Shown here one piece after another: positions 21,104 through 31,969 of a stretch of DNA of 64,000 nt (position 1 is its first letter; each line of letters starts with the position of its first letter). Position numbers and translations under genes: made by a program. The stretch is from Tridacna crocea (Eukaryota; Mollusca; Bivalvia; Cardiida; Cardiidae): assembly GCA_943736015.1 (NCBI GenBank), contig OX031063.1, positions 21,249,501 to 21,313,500 on the forward strand, in the 5' to 3' direction. The notes under the pieces were generated by a model. That model did not search any database. It saw only the letters and a list, made by a program, of their open reading frames with translations, and was not told where the DNA came from.

Positions 21104-21654
21104 AGGTGGGTATTTAGAATTTTTTTATCTCATCAAATTAAAAAATATATATGTCACTTAAATTTATATGAAAACATAATACAAATCATCAAATAATTAA
21201 GAATCATAAAATTACAAAAAAAAAATTTTTTTTTGATGGTATTCCCCTAAAAGGCTGCGTAGCCTCTTAAGCTATTTTTAGATTTCGCGCCAAAAATCAG
21301 TAACGCATTGTGGGAATGTCAAGTGACTGGCACATACTAATAACGCTTAAAGTCCATTACAAAACAAACATGTAATAATTATTTTCCATATTGTCTTTTT
21401 CGGACAGACGTTTGAAACTTTTGAAACTTTTTCTGTGTTTTCCTGAATTTAAATGAGAGAATTGATAATCTAAAAATAGAATGTGTCTCCTGTTGGTGTC
21501 AACCTGGTCCGTAATAAATCTCTTATTTCTTGTGTTATCAGATGGTTTTCGACTACTGGAGTTTTATGAATTCAAATTAAAAGGCTATGGGAGTATAAAG
21601 ATGATTTTTTTGCATTTTTGTAAAATTTTCGTCCCAAGATCTGAAGAGCCACCT
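21104..21654 (-). mobile_element. R element copy 2, nested in copy 1
   Basis: Inverted relative to its host. Flanked by TTAA at 21,100-21,103 and 21,655-21,658, so the host sequence CAGTCAC|TTAA|CATTCCC is restored by excision. Confidence 0.88.
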
Positions 21655-21749
21655 TTAACATTCCCACAATGCTTTATTGATTTTTGGCGCGAAATCTGAA
21701 AATATCTTAGGAAGCTACGTAGCCCTTTAAGGAAACACCATCAATTTTT

Positions 21750-22531
21750 ATACGCCTGTTGAAGACGGGACGTATTATTGGATCACCCATGGCGGGCGGG
21801 CATCTGAGCGGGCTGGCGGGCAGCGTCCAGTTCTCTGTCCGGAGCATATCTCCAAAACTATTCTAGCTAGGGTTATGAAATTTCATGGGTGGATAAATCT
21901 CATCAAGGGGGAGTGCAGTGCACAGGAATCATAACTCTTGCTTGCCTAATTTTTGAGTAATTGCCCTTTGTTGTTTTTCATACATGAATTTTGTACGGAG
22001 CATATCTCCAAAACTATTCTAGCTAGGGTTATGAAATTTCATGGGTGGATAGATCTTATCAAGGGGGAGTGCAGTGCGTAGAAATCATAACTCTTGCTTG
22101 CCTAATTTTTGAGTTATTGCTCTTTGTTGTTTTTCATACTTGAATTTTGTCCGGAGCATATCTCCAAAACTATACTAGCTAGGGTTATGAAATTTCATGG
22201 ATGGATAGATCTCATCAAGCAGGAGTGCAGTGCGTAGAAACCATAACTCTTGCTTGCTAATTTTTGAGTTATTGCCCTTTGTTTTTTTTTCATACTTGAA
22301 TTTTGTCCAGAGCATATCTCCAAAAATATACTAGCTAGGGTTATGAAATTCCGTGGGTGGATAGATCTCATCAAGGGGGAGTGCTGTGCCCAGGAATCAT
22401 AACTCTTGCTCGCTTAATTTTTGAGTTAGTGCCCTTTGTCGTTTTTCATACTTGAATTTTGTTCGGTGCATGCCCTAGCTTTACAACATGGGGTAAGATG
22501 GGCGTATTTTGCGACAATTTGCCGCTCTTGT
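21750..22531 (+). mobile_element. cassette H2 with 156-bp repeats
   Basis: ATACGCCTGTTGAAGACGGG start, four 156-bp units (GGAGCATATC at 21,841, 21,997, 22,153, about 22,309, and a diverged fifth at 22,465), then GGGCGTATTTTGCGACAATT and GCCGCTCTTG. It lies in the oligo-A/T centre of R copy 1, i.e. in a T-run. Confidence 0.8.
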
Positions 22532-22692
22532 TTTTTTTTGTAATTTTATGAGTCTTACTTATTGATAATTTGTATTATTTTTTCACATAAATTTCAGTGA
22601 TATATATATTTTTTAATTTGGTGAGATGTAAAAATTCTAAATACCCACCTTAACCCAGCCAAACTTCTCAACCAGTGTGTAGTGCTCAACTC

Positions 22693-22926
22693 TATACATC
22701 TTTACCAGACAACATTATTGTTGCAGACTAGTTCAAAATGGAGGCATTTGCAGACAACAAAATTAATGCGACTTAAAAATTAAAATTTTTGTTGGGAAGG
22801 GTGGAAAACATCGTGGGTCAATAGGAGAAAATGCTGGTTACCAGCATTTTCTTCTTTTTCCACAGTGTTTTCAGACGGCTTTTTTCTCAGGGTTGTGAAA
22901 ACCAGGTATAGTTTGATAAAGGGATA
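22693..22926 (-). mobile_element. M1 MITE
   Basis: The palindrome is interrupted by a 3-bp insertion in one arm (GTGGGTCAATAGGAG). The ends are degraded (ATACATCTTTACC; GATAAAGGGATAC). Confidence 0.75.
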
Positions 22927-22943
22927 CAAAACAATTTAGAGTT

Positions 22944-23169
22944 TTAACCCATTACCACACAATCCCTACTTTTAACACCCCTGAGAATGAAGCCTGTAGA
23001 AAACATTGTGGGGAAGGAGAAAATGCTAGCAACCAGCATTTTCTCCTTTTCCCACAATGTTTTCTACCCTTCCCAAAACATTTAAAATTTTCAGTCACTT
23101 TTATTTTGTCGTCTGCAAATGCTTTCAATTTGGACTAGTCTAAAATTGCGTTGTATGGCAATGGGTTAA
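22944..23169 (+). mobile_element. M1 MITE, subtype A
   Basis: TTAACCCATTACCACAC and GGCAATGGGTTAA; centre GCTAGCAACCAGC. Confidence 0.9.
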
Positions 23170-23240
23170 TGACCTTGAAGCTTTAAAAGGCTTGCTTCAG
23201 GAGTTGTTGAAATCCTGGATTGTCTGGTAAAGGGCTAACT
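23170..23240 (-). mobile_element. M1 end fragment
   Basis: AGGCTTGCTTCAGG, then GATTGTCTGGTAAAGGGCTA; only the terminal 65 bp. Confidence 0.55.
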
Positions 23241-23301
23241 AAATTTGTCCTCAACTGTACTTTCAATAAAGATATCTCAGTAAGTCGGAAACTTAGACAT
23301 C

Positions 23302-23528
23302 TTAACTCTTTACCACTCTATCCAGACTTTTAACGACCCTGAGAAAGCACCCTTTTGAAAACACTGTGGGAAAAGGAGAAAATGCTGGTAACCAGCATAT
23401 TCTCCTTTTTCCACAGTGTTTTCACCTTCCCAAACCAAATTACAATTTTTCAGTCACCATTATTTTGTTGTCTGCAAATGCTTTCAATTTGGACCAGTCT
23501 CAAATTTTCTTGTGTGGTAAAGAGTTAA
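23302..23528 (+). mobile_element. M1 MITE, subtype B
   Basis: TTAA at both ends; CTCTTTACC and GGTAAAGAG tips match; palindrome with one change (CCAGCATATTC). Confidence 0.9.
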
Positions 23529-24214
23529 CCAGGTAAGGAGTTTGAAAAAGTGTGGTGGTTGGCACTAATTTCACTAAAGGCATTCTGACAAAGGTTAAAT
23601 GTTGCTATTTATTGGCATTTTCTATGCTTGTCACAATGTTATCAGTTTATATTGATGTTTGTGCCTTGTTTTCTTGCATATTTTATCTGTGTGAACTTAT
23701 TTAGTAAAGGATGACATTGATTTTTGCAACTGAACACACAAGTTTATAAATACCTGTACGATTTACTAGTGAATTGTGGGAGCATATTCTCCTATACCAA
23801 CAATTTTCTAGGCATTCATGAAAATATGATTTACCAGCATTTTTTTATTTTCACAAAATGTTTTTAAAACTGCATTCCCCATGGTCACTAAAAGACAAAT
23901 TTGTTTTGTAAAGGATTGAACTTTTTGTATACTCTAAAGGACCAGAACTCAACTAGATCTATAATTATCAGACAGTTAAAAAGTATTAGTACTTTTGCCA
24001 TTTTATCGGATGTTTTTATGACACACTAAACTTGTGAATAAAAGAAGTCGATAAATTGAACAAAATCAAAAGTTACAAAAGTTACAAGATGATAGATATC
24101 AAAATGTAAAATTTGTTTTTTGAAGATTTCATCTTTGGTTCACAGCTTCAACACAGGATGAATTAGCATAATTTCACTGATTTATGCACTGATAAGCCCC
24201 AATGAAAAACACTG
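23529..24214. mobile_element. two decayed M1-like pieces, no gene
   Basis: Arms recognisable at about 23,600-23,645 (ATTGGCATTTTC) and 23,790-23,920 (ATTTACCAGCATTTTTTT; GTCACTAAAAGAC). The remainder is AT-rich and unassigned. Confidence 0.4.
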
Positions 24215-24437
24215 TTAACCCTTTACCACACAATCCTGAGTTTTACTATAACTGCACAGTTCCGACCCTGCAACAAAAATCCTTTGAAACCATTGTGGGA
24301 AAAAGAGAAAATGCTGGTTACCATTGTTTTATAACCTTTCATGAAAAGATCTATTCATTTTAGCCAGAATGAAATAGTCTGTAAAAGATTTCAGATATAC
24401 AGGACTAGTCTGAATAATTGTTGTTTGGTAAAGAGTG
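24215..24437 (+). mobile_element. M1 MITE lacking right palindrome arm
   Basis: TTAACCCTTTACCACAC start; after ATGCTGGTTACC the sequence jumps to ATTGTTTTATAACC, so the second arm is lost. A 19-bp insert lies in the left block. Confidence 0.8.
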
Positions 24438-24679
24438 CATGAAAAACATTGCTAAATAATGACAAAGCTTTTCCTTCTCAAAACCCTAAATTATTCACTG
24501 TTGCCTGAAAAAAGTTCTGGCAGCAGACGACCTAGAAATTAATGTGTAAATCAACCGTGGGTATTGAATATGAATTATTTGTTTTGAAATCGAAATTTGA
24601 AAAATATGTAAAGGTGAAGGCAGCCATTGAACTGCGTAGAAAGCTATGCTACTTGTCATCATACATTTACACAGTCCCA

Positions 24680-24930
24680 TGTCTATGAAGGGTATAAAGC
24701 TTTTGAAAACATTGTTGGAAAACGAGAAAATGCTGGTAACTAGCATTTTTCTCCTTTTTCATTACAGATGATGATTTTTCTTCTTGAAACGCAAATTCCA
24801 CCATTAAAAACACATTTACATAGTCATCTGAAATGCATTTTTTCTAAGCATCCCAAGGTGATGCCATCATTTAGCCACATAACATTGTCATCTGCAAATA
24901 CTTTCACTATGGATCAGTCTGAAATATTAA
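24680..24930 (+). mobile_element. M1 copy, long and decayed
   Basis: Palindrome at about 24,700-24,765; right block TTGTCATCTGCAAATACTTT at 24,885. The middle is expanded by about 70 bp. Followed by foldback F. Confidence 0.6.
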
Positions 24931-24933
24931 TTA

Positions 24934-25124
24934 GAGCTCCATATGAGAGGGAGTGATAGCATTTTAATTCTGTTATTTCTCTTCCAAACCCTTTGTTGTG
25001 GGTACTCATTAGAATCGTCTCGATGAGACAATTCTAATGGGTACCCACAACATAGGGTTTAGTGGAGAATAATTAATATTTTCATTTATGAAATCAAAAT
25101 CACCCCCTCTATCTGGAGCTCTGT
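24934..25124. mobile_element. foldback element F, copy 1
   Basis: AGAGCTCCATATGAGAGGGA at left pairs with CCCCTCTATCTGGAGCTCT at right. The centre is a second hairpin: GTGGGTACTCATTAGAAT pairs with ATTCTAATGGGTACCCAC across GTCTCGATGAGAC. Confidence 0.85.
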
Positions 25125-25160
25125 ATTTGCAGGTACAGCCCATGATTATTTCACTTTCTT

Positions 25161-25394
25161 TTACTCTGTCCCACACAAGAGAAACTTAGACATGGCCAAA
25201 GTGAAAGCATTTTCAGATGACAATTGCAGTGTGACTCATTTTGGGATATTATTCTTTTATAGGGTATAGAACATAGTGAGAAAAGGAGAAAATGCTGGTT
25301 ACCAGCATTTTCTCCTTTTCCCACAATGTTTTTTAGAAGGCATCTTTTAAAGGATTGTTAAAAGTCAGGACTGTGACGGCGTGGTACATGGTCA
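25161..25394 (-). mobile_element. M1 MITE
   Basis: Palindrome complete except GTGAGAAAAGG; the right end GACGGCGTGGTACATGG contains a small insertion; TTAA lost. Confidence 0.75.
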
Positions 25395-25664
25395 AAACAA
25401 AATATCTGATTTACATGAATTGAAACTTGAAGGAAACTTGCTTTAAACTGAGAAGTATGATAAAATATTTATCAGCAAAACTGAAAATCAAAATGCAAAT
25501 TGGAGAAGAACTACAGAGCACTGAAATATGTGGTACTACCTTTACCTTTCTTTTTAGAGATTTGTTAAGAAAAAGATTTGAAGCCGACATCTGATCTTTG
25601 GTCTAGACTTTCCAATATGTAAGAAATCATTGTAGACCAAACAGCGTTGAAAGTGATATATAAG
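25395..25664. other. no feature recognised
   Basis: AT-rich; nothing supportable. Confidence 0.4.
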
Positions 25665-25799
25665 GGTTTCATAAAAATGAAAAATTGATATTTATTGTAG
25701 GAAGGGTAAAAAACATTGTGGGAAAAGATGAAAATGCTGGTTACCAGCATTTTCTCCTTTGCCCTCAATGTTCTCAAAAACCTTCTATAGGTTTTTTAA
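25665..25799 (-). mobile_element. M1 partial copy
   Basis: Begins inside the right block (GAAAAATTGATATTTATTG) and carries the palindrome (one mismatch). The outer end is missing. Confidence 0.7.
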
Positions 25800-25937
25800 C
25801 TGCTATTCAGAACGCTAAATAAACCTTTGGAATGGACATTTTCAGTGGAAACGATAAGATCATAATAAGAGCAACTTGTTTATTTTCCAGAGTATCCAAG
25901 CCAAGCTAACAGTGCAGATCAATAATCATGTTGCACC

Positions 25938-26171
25938 TTAACTCTTTACCACACCACACAATCCCGACTTTTAACGACCCTGAGAAAGAAGCCTTCTGAA
26001 AACATTGTGGGGAAAGGAGAAAATGCTGGTCAACAGCATTTTCTCCTTTTCCCACAATGTTTTCTTCCCTTCCCAAAACAAATTTCAAATTTTCAGTCAC
26101 TTTTATTTTGTCGTCTGCAAATCCTTTCAATTTGGACCAGTCTAAAATTTTGTCGTTTGGTAAAGAGTTAA
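25938..26171 (+). mobile_element. M1 MITE, subtype B
   Basis: TTAA at both ends. A 5-bp CACAC duplication in the left tip (CCACACCACACAATCC). Close to the family consensus. Confidence 0.93.
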
Positions 26172-26210
26172 TGCAGTCTGATGTTGATCTACACTGGCTG
26201 CAAAGGCAAC
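26172..26210. repeat. hairpin-repeat fragment
   Basis: GATGTTGATCTACACTGGCT, shared with the repeat at 52,265-52,330, squeezed between two M1 copies. Confidence 0.45.
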
Positions 26211-26439
26211 TTAACTCTTTACCACACGAGAAAATGTTAGACTGGTCCAAATTGAAAGCATTTGCAGACAACAAAATAAAGGTGACTGAAAAATTGAAAT
26301 TTGTTCTGGGAAGGGTAGAAAACACTGGGGGAAAAGGAAAAAATGCTGGTTACCAGCATTTTCTCCTTTTCCCACAGTGTTTTCAAAAGGCTTCTTTCTC
26401 AGGGGCGTCAAAAATAGGGATTGTGTGGTAATGGGTTAA
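26211..26439 (-). mobile_element. M1 MITE, mixed tips
   Basis: The left tip is subtype B (CTCTTTACCACAC), the right tip subtype A (GTAATGGGTTAA), suggesting recombination between subtypes. Palindrome has one arm change. Confidence 0.92.
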
Positions 26440-27159
26440 GTGGTGAAAGGTGTTTTTCAGGTTAAAACTTGGGTTTGTATAGTGAAGGGGCTAATCCAGT
26501 GTGCAAAAAGCCTGCTGATCAAACAGAGCTAAATTTATGCATACCTTCGCCTCACTGACAAACATGTTCACTTTACCTGTATTATGCCTTATGTCATTAC
26601 CTTTTATAGCTAATATCCATACGAGGACATTCGTCAGACTACTTTAGTTTGTGGTTAAGACGGCTAGGAGAGAAGTAAACCAACCAACCATAATAAAGGT
26701 GGATTTACTATCGTATTAGAATTACGAAGTCTTACCTAATTACAATATTTGTGTTCAGAAATTAAAATTTGTGTGGAATTTTTTAATGGCTGTTCTGTTA
26801 TAAATTGTTCATTAGAATTGTCTTTAGTGGATTAGACTCTAGGAATTTTTTTGGTTTAAAACAAGGTGTGTTAATTGGAATTTGAATCAGGTTTCTATAT
26901 ATAGAAGTATGCGTTATTGATTAAAATCAATACAGGATATAGGAAAAATCTATGTAAATAATAGTCCAAAATCTGTCTGGATTTACACAGGTAGGGCAGA
27001 AATTCTTTAATTTCCTGAAACTTTTTGAAGAAAAGTTTTAATTTTTTGGTAGTCTATTCATGAGTTTATGTTGGTTCTCTGTCAAGAAAGCTGTAGAAAA
27101 CTGGATAAACTTTGTTATAAGGTCAAACAAATCAATGTGATAAAAACATTTTTTTGGGG
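26440..27159. other. no gene recognised
   Basis: An M1 end relic at about 26,448-26,495 (GGTTAAAACTTGGGTTTGTA). An ACCAACCAACCA stretch near 26,682 could be a SINE tail. Rest AT-rich. Confidence 0.4.
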
Positions 27160-27388
27160 TTAACTCATTACCAAACGACAATATTTTGGGCTTCTCCAAA
27201 TTGAAAGCATTTGCAGACAACAAAATAAAAGAGACTGAAAATTTCAAATTCGTTTTGAGAAGAGTAGAAAACATTGTGGGAAAAGGAGAAAATGCTGGTT
27301 ACCAGCATTTTCTCCTTTTCCTACAGTGTTTTCTAAAGGCTTCTTTCTCAGGGGTGTCAAAAGTAGGGATTGTGTGGTAATGGGTTAA
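27160..27388 (-). mobile_element. M1 MITE, subtype A
   Basis: TTAACTCATTACCAAACG and GTAATGGGTTAA. Its right TTAA is also the left TTAA of the next copy. Confidence 0.92.
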
Positions 27389-27540
27389 TCCTTCACCAAC
27401 AATCCTGGGTTTTCATGACCCTGAGAAAGAAGCCTCCTGAAAACCATTGTGGGAGAAGGATTGAAATGCTGGTATCCAGCATTTTCTCCTTTTCCCTAAA
27501 AATTCTGTCCCTCCCAAAACAAATCTTAATTTTTGACAAA
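27385..27540 (+). mobile_element. M1 truncated copy sharing TTAA
   Basis: TTAATCCTTCACCAACAATCC through the palindrome to CCAAAACAAATC, then stops at the next fragment. Confidence 0.75.
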
Positions 27541-27702
27541 CTAGATTAGAAATTATAGCATTTGTGCTTGAAAAGATAGAAAACATTGTCAGAAATGGAG
27601 GCAATGGTGGCTACCAGCAGGTTTTCCTTTTCTAACAATGCTTCCAACAGCAGCTTTCTTCATGGTTGTTGATAGTTAGGGTTGTTTGTCAAAAGGTTAT
27701 AA
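27541..27702 (-). mobile_element. M1 partial copy
   Basis: A decayed palindrome (GAAATGGAGGCAATGGTGGC) and an end TTTGTCAAAAGGTTATA. Confidence 0.55.
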
Positions 27703-27721
27703 TTTGGGTCATGTTTTATTC

Positions 27722-27915
27722 AACAGTGAAGGTGAAGTATTTGCAACCCAGAAGCCCAGGGTTTGATTCTCACTCCTACCTTTGTTTATCTTTGAAGTGT
27801 CCTAGGGCAAGAGACTTCAGGGCCCAGATTTAGTACTTGTAAAAGCAAGGATATGCATGTATAATTGATGTATCGCAGTAATATGACTGAAATAATGTGG
27901 AAAGCTGTGAATTGA
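27722..27915 (+). mobile_element. tRNA-like SINE, family b
   Basis: B-box-like GGGTTTGATTC at 27,757, then CTAGGGCAAGAGACTTCAGG and AATATGACTGAAATAATGTG as in the copy at 5998-6204. Ends near GAATTGATCGATG. Confidence 0.6.
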
Positions 27916-27952
27916 TCGATGTATATCATTGAATGTAGGAAAATTAGTCTGT

Positions 27953-28184
27953 TTAACCCATCACCACACAATCCCAACTTTTAATGACCCTATGCAAGAA
28001 GCCTTTTGAAAATATTTTGGGAAAAGAAGAAAATGCTTGTGACCTGCATTTTTCTCCTTTTCCCATAATGTTTTTTACCCTACCAACAACTAATTTCAAT
28101 CATTGAACCACCTTTATTCTGTCGTCTGCAAATGCTTTCAATTCGGACCAGTCTAAAATTATGTTGTTTGGTATAAATGAGTAA
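27953..28184 (+). mobile_element. M1 MITE
   Basis: TTAACCCATCACCACAC start; palindrome with several changes; the right end GGTATAAATGAGTAATT has lost TTAA. Confidence 0.8.
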
Positions 28185-28197
28185 TTATAAAGCCTCT

Positions 28198-28441
28198 TCC
28201 AGACACCAAAATTGAAGGCTGCAGGCCCTGATTCAAAGAGTTTGCAGGCAACAAGTTTTAGGTGAGAAAAATGAAGTCCTAGATGTAAAAGAAAACATCG
28301 TTTGAAAAAGAGAAAATTCTGTTTAAAAGCATTTTCTCCATTTTAATCAATGTTAGGAAAAGTCTTGGGACTGTTTGATATGAAAGCAAAAGCTTTTAAT
28401 TTGGACAAGTCTGGAATTTTGTTGTTTGGTGAAGAATTAAA
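28198..28441 (-). mobile_element. M1 relic, two pieces
   Basis: A minus-oriented decayed copy to about 28,380, then a plus-oriented right end (GACAAGTCTGGAATTTTGTT) to GAATTAA. Confidence 0.55.
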
Positions 28442-30254
28442 TCAAATGCCACAGAACATGACACAGGTGATTCGGATTCAAAGTCATTATTATCTTTTAA
28501 TTGGAAAGACATGACTCAAGCTCTGTGAAAGGGGGCCTAATGCATCTCTCAAAAGTATTGACTCTCAGCATACACACCTGCAAGGGTGACAACCTAGGTC
28601 ATGGCAGAGGTGTTAGAATAGCCGCCATTTTGTGCGCAAAGTGCAGATTAATTGCTTTAAAAAGATATATGTATCTAAAATTTACTTTGAAGACCTATGT
28701 CATCTGGTGACGGTAAATATATTTGTCCTATTTGTGAAATCAAAATGCCATGAAACAATGTTGTAAATCTAAACACTTCAACACAATTATTCTTAAAAGC
28801 ATTGTATATGACCTCTATTTTTAAATCACACGTGTCACCAGCTTCGAAAATTGTGCGGAGGTACCAGTAATGCAAAATCAACGAAACTAATGAACAAAAT
28901 ATTAATGTATACTAATAAGGAAGAAAGTTGTCAGATACCGTATGCACTGGCTTGTTCGGACAGATCTTCAATAACAATAATGTACAAGAAAATATTAATG
29001 CTGAACATCAATGGCGCTGCAGACCACTTATTTCTGTAACGGGGCACAATGCATTTGGCCGCGTTAAAGCGTTTATGAAAATCACGTCATCGTTTAACAG
29101 CTCAGTAGGAATCACATTGTTGATCACGTGACTCATTTTGTCTTGTTTTACATCCAATATTTGCATATGTGGAGAAAATCGTCACCCTTGTAAGATTTTG
29201 TCTACACAAACAAACATTTGTCACCAATGAATTACTATACATTAACAAAAGAAAAAGTCTGTTATCGGATTGTGCTAAATCTGACACTCTAACACATATG
29301 TCTGGTATCATACAATCCCTCTTTATAGATATATTAAAGACTTGAATGAAGTTCTTTTTATATCTATATAGACAAGAGGGGTGGTATGATACCAGTCATT
29401 TCAGGCACTCCAACATTGGCCTAGTTACAGTTAGCTGGTCTTAGAAACATGATTGCGAAAGGAAAACAATATTTCTACAGTCCATACAACACCAGAACAA
29501 AAATATAACTGGGGTCACAAATACCACATAGGGTGCTCTAGTGTCAAAGAGCTTGTAAATACCTCTTAACCTTTTCCAGCGTAAGATATTTAAAACGGCT
29601 GCTTCGAAAATTTGTGACAGATAATTTTTTATCATGTAACTTATTTTTCGAAATGGATCTTTATTTATTATTATATTGTTTTTCTAAAGGAAAATGTTGA
29701 TATGTCTAAGATCTGGGTTTTTATCCATCGAACAACGAAACTACAAGATATTATACATTAAAAAAAATCCCACAAATAAATAAAAAAGTTAATATGGACC
29801 CCGATCTGGTAATCAAAGTACAGTAGATATAGATGGATGTTATAAAACAAAGCATGGAACCAGTTGAATATGGCTGCCTCCATAGGCACTTTACAAAAGC
29901 GAATAAAAATATAGTGCTGCCGCTCACAGGGCGCCACAACAAGCTGAAAAACTTACCTTTTTAAAATGAAAATGGGGGATTTAAAATGTCTCTGATGAAG
30001 TATGCTTTGATGTAGGTTGTTTAACCCTGACCTGAGCAGAAACTTGTGGTATTTATCAATTTTTCTGCAAAGGACCAGTTTACTTCATCATTCATTCACT
30101 GATTACACAAACTGGATTTTATGGATCTCTAATATTGATTTTTCTACATGTCAAAGGACTAGTTTACCTCATCCTTCATTTGCTACACAAACTGTATTTT
30201 GTAGATCCCTAATACTGAGATGAATTGTTTTGTAACCTGCATCACACAGATGCA
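28442..30254. other. mostly unassigned region
   Basis: Contains a fragment (28,506-28,545, CTCTGTGAAAGGGGGCCTAA) related to the foldback at 37,882-38,126; an inverted repeat at 29,301-29,394 (TGGTATCATACAATCCCTC with GAGGGGTGGTATGATACCA); and a direct duplication of about 82 bp at 30,057-30,218 (AAAGGACCAGTTTACTTCAT / AAAGGACTAGTTTACCTCAT). No coding region that I can support. Confidence 0.55.
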
Positions 30255-30466
30255 TTAACTCTTTACCGGACGACAAAATTTTAGACTGGCCTAAATTGAA
30301 AGCATTTGCAGACAACAAAATGATGAATTTTGTTTTTGGAAGGGAAGAAAACATTGTGGGAAAAGGAGAAAATACTGTTACCAGCATTTTCTGCTTTCCC
30401 ACAATGTTTTCAAAAGCTTTCCTCATCAGGGTCGTTAAAAGTCGGGATTGTGTGGTAAAGAGTTAA
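30255..30466 (-). mobile_element. M1 MITE, tandem chain unit 1
   Basis: TTAACTCTTTACCGGACG to GGTAAAGAGTTAA; a 3-bp loss in the left arm at the centre (ATACTGTTACC). First of seven abutting units. Confidence 0.92.
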
Positions 30467-30678
30467 CTCTTTACCGGACGACAAAATTTTAGACTGGCCC
30501 AAATTGAAAGCATTTGCAGACGACAAAATGATGGTGACTAAAGAATTGAATTTTGTTTTAGGACGGAAAGAAAACATTGCGGGAAAAGGAGAAAATGCTG
30601 GTTACCACAATGTTTTCAGAAGGCTTTTCTCTCATGGTGGATCTAGTTTAAAGTCGGGATTGTGTGGTAAAGAATTAA
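30463..30678 (-). mobile_element. M1 MITE, tandem chain unit 2
   Basis: Starts at the same TTAA that ends unit 1. The right palindrome arm is deleted after GCTGGTTACC (continues CACAATGTTTTC). Confidence 0.9.
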
Positions 30679-30902
30679 CCCAGTACTACACAATCCTGAG
30701 TTTTTGTAAAAGGGGGCTTTTGAAAACATTGTGGGAAAAGGATTAAATGCTGGTTACCAGCATTTTCTCCTTTTCCCACAACGTTTTATTGCCTTTCTGA
30801 AACAAAAGTCATCAATCCACTTACGTTTAGTTTGTCGTCAGTAAGCCCTTTCAATTTTTTTACCGGACTAAAATTGTACTTTTTGCCAATATTGTGACTT
30901 AA
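30675..30902 (+). mobile_element. M1 MITE, tandem chain unit 3
   Basis: Shares TTAA on both sides; orientation flips here. TTAACCCAGTACTACACAAT start; the right end is diverged (CCAATATTGTGACTTAA). Confidence 0.88.
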
Positions 30903-31125
30903 CCTTTTACCACACAATGACAAACCTGTGGTGGAAACCTTTTGGAAACATTATGGGAAAAGGGGACAAAGCTGGTAACCAGCATTTTCTCCTTTTCCCA
31001 CAAAGGTTTTCTATCCTATCAAAGGAAAATTGCGTCAATTGAGTGCCTATGAAATTGTCGTCAACAATATCAAAATACTTTCAATTTGTATAGGTGGAAA
31101 ACTTTGCCATGTGGTAAAGTGTTAA
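30899..31125 (+). mobile_element. M1 MITE, tandem chain unit 4
   Basis: TTAACCTTTTACCACAC to GGTAAAGTGTTAA; palindrome GGGGACAAAGCTGGTAACC slightly decayed. Confidence 0.9.
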
Positions 31126-31283
31126 ACAATTCTCGGTTTTAACAAATGTGGTGAAGAAGGCTAGTGAAACTAGTGGAAAAGAAGACGATAATCAAATTCT
31201 ATCATCTTTAAGCCTCATTTTATTTGTCACAATGCAAAATTGATGCTTGGCAATTTGCATTTTGTCATTTGGTAAAGAGTTAA
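31122..31283 (+). mobile_element. M1 MITE, tandem chain unit 5 (short)
   Basis: 162 bp; the left tip has lost CYCTTTACCAC, the palindrome is reduced to AGTGGAAAAGAAGACG, and the right tip is intact. Shares TTAA with both neighbours. Confidence 0.78.
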
Positions 31284-31508
31284 CCCATTACCACACAAAC
31301 CTGACTTTTAACGACCCTGAGAAAGAAGCCTTCTGAAAACATTGTGAGAAAAGGAGAAAATGCTGGTAACCAGCATTTTCTCCTTTTCCCACAGTGTTTT
31401 CTACCCTTCCCAGAACAAATTTCAATTTTTCAATCACCTTTATTTTGTCGTCTGCAAATGCTCTCAATTTGAACCATTCTAAAGTTTTGTCGTGTGGTAA
31501 AGAGTTAA
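31280..31508 (+). mobile_element. M1 MITE, tandem chain unit 6
   Basis: TTAACCCATTACCACACAAAC to GGTAAAGAGTTAA (mixed A/B tips); palindrome nearly perfect. Confidence 0.92.
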
Positions 31509-31734
31509 ACTCTTTACCAAACGACAAAATTTTAGGCTTGTCCAAATCGAAAGCATTTGCAGAAGACAAAATAAAAGTGACTGAAAATTTGAAATTTGTT
31601 TTGTGAAGGGTAGAAAACATTGTGGGAAAAGAAGAAAATGTTGGTTACCAGCATTTTCTCTTTGCCCAACAATGTTTTCTAAAGGATTCTTTCTCAGGGG
31701 CGTCAAAAGGAGGGATTGTGTGCTAATGGGTTAA
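31505..31734 (-). mobile_element. M1 MITE, tandem chain unit 7
   Basis: Begins at the TTAA of unit 6 with one extra A (TTAAACTCTTTACC); ends GCTAATGGGTTAA. Mixed tips. Confidence 0.9.
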
Positions 31735-31969
31735 CTGTAAATACCTGTCAACAAACAGCAGAAAGTACAACAAGTTGTATAATTATGTTAGTTGTCAGAA
31801 ACGAGACAAGAAGCATCATGAAACTGCTATAAAGTCTTGACAGTCTGGAAAGAATTCATATGACATTTGGGTCTGTCAATTAACCTTTTGCGGAAACAAG
31901 ATGATATATGGTTGAGGGTGATTATTTCTGTGTTCAATTTTCTTCAGTTTAAAATTTGAAATGGCATGA
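31735..31969. other. no feature recognised
   Basis: Unassigned AT-rich sequence after the tandem chain. Confidence 0.4.

Larger units (their letters stand above)
20780..22649 (+). mobile_element. R element copy 1, split by R copy 2 and cassette H2
   Basis: Left end AGGTGGGCCTTCAGATTTTG after TTAA (20,776-20,779); right end AAATACCCACC before TTAA. Removing 21,104-21,654 with one TTAA, and 21,750-22,531, leaves a sequence collinear with the uninterrupted copy at 51,611-52,150. R has asymmetric arms but shares the AGGTGG tip at both ends; its interior contains a GATTTCGCGCC motif and an A-run/T-run symmetry. Confidence 0.85.

Noticed and set aside
25906..26325. Repeated predicted peptides with ENIVGKGENAGYQHFLLFP-like strings, as if a protein family
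   Set aside because: They are translations of the M1 palindrome in several frames and both strands; they vary with M1 copies, lack conserved starts and appear wherever the repeat is stop-free.
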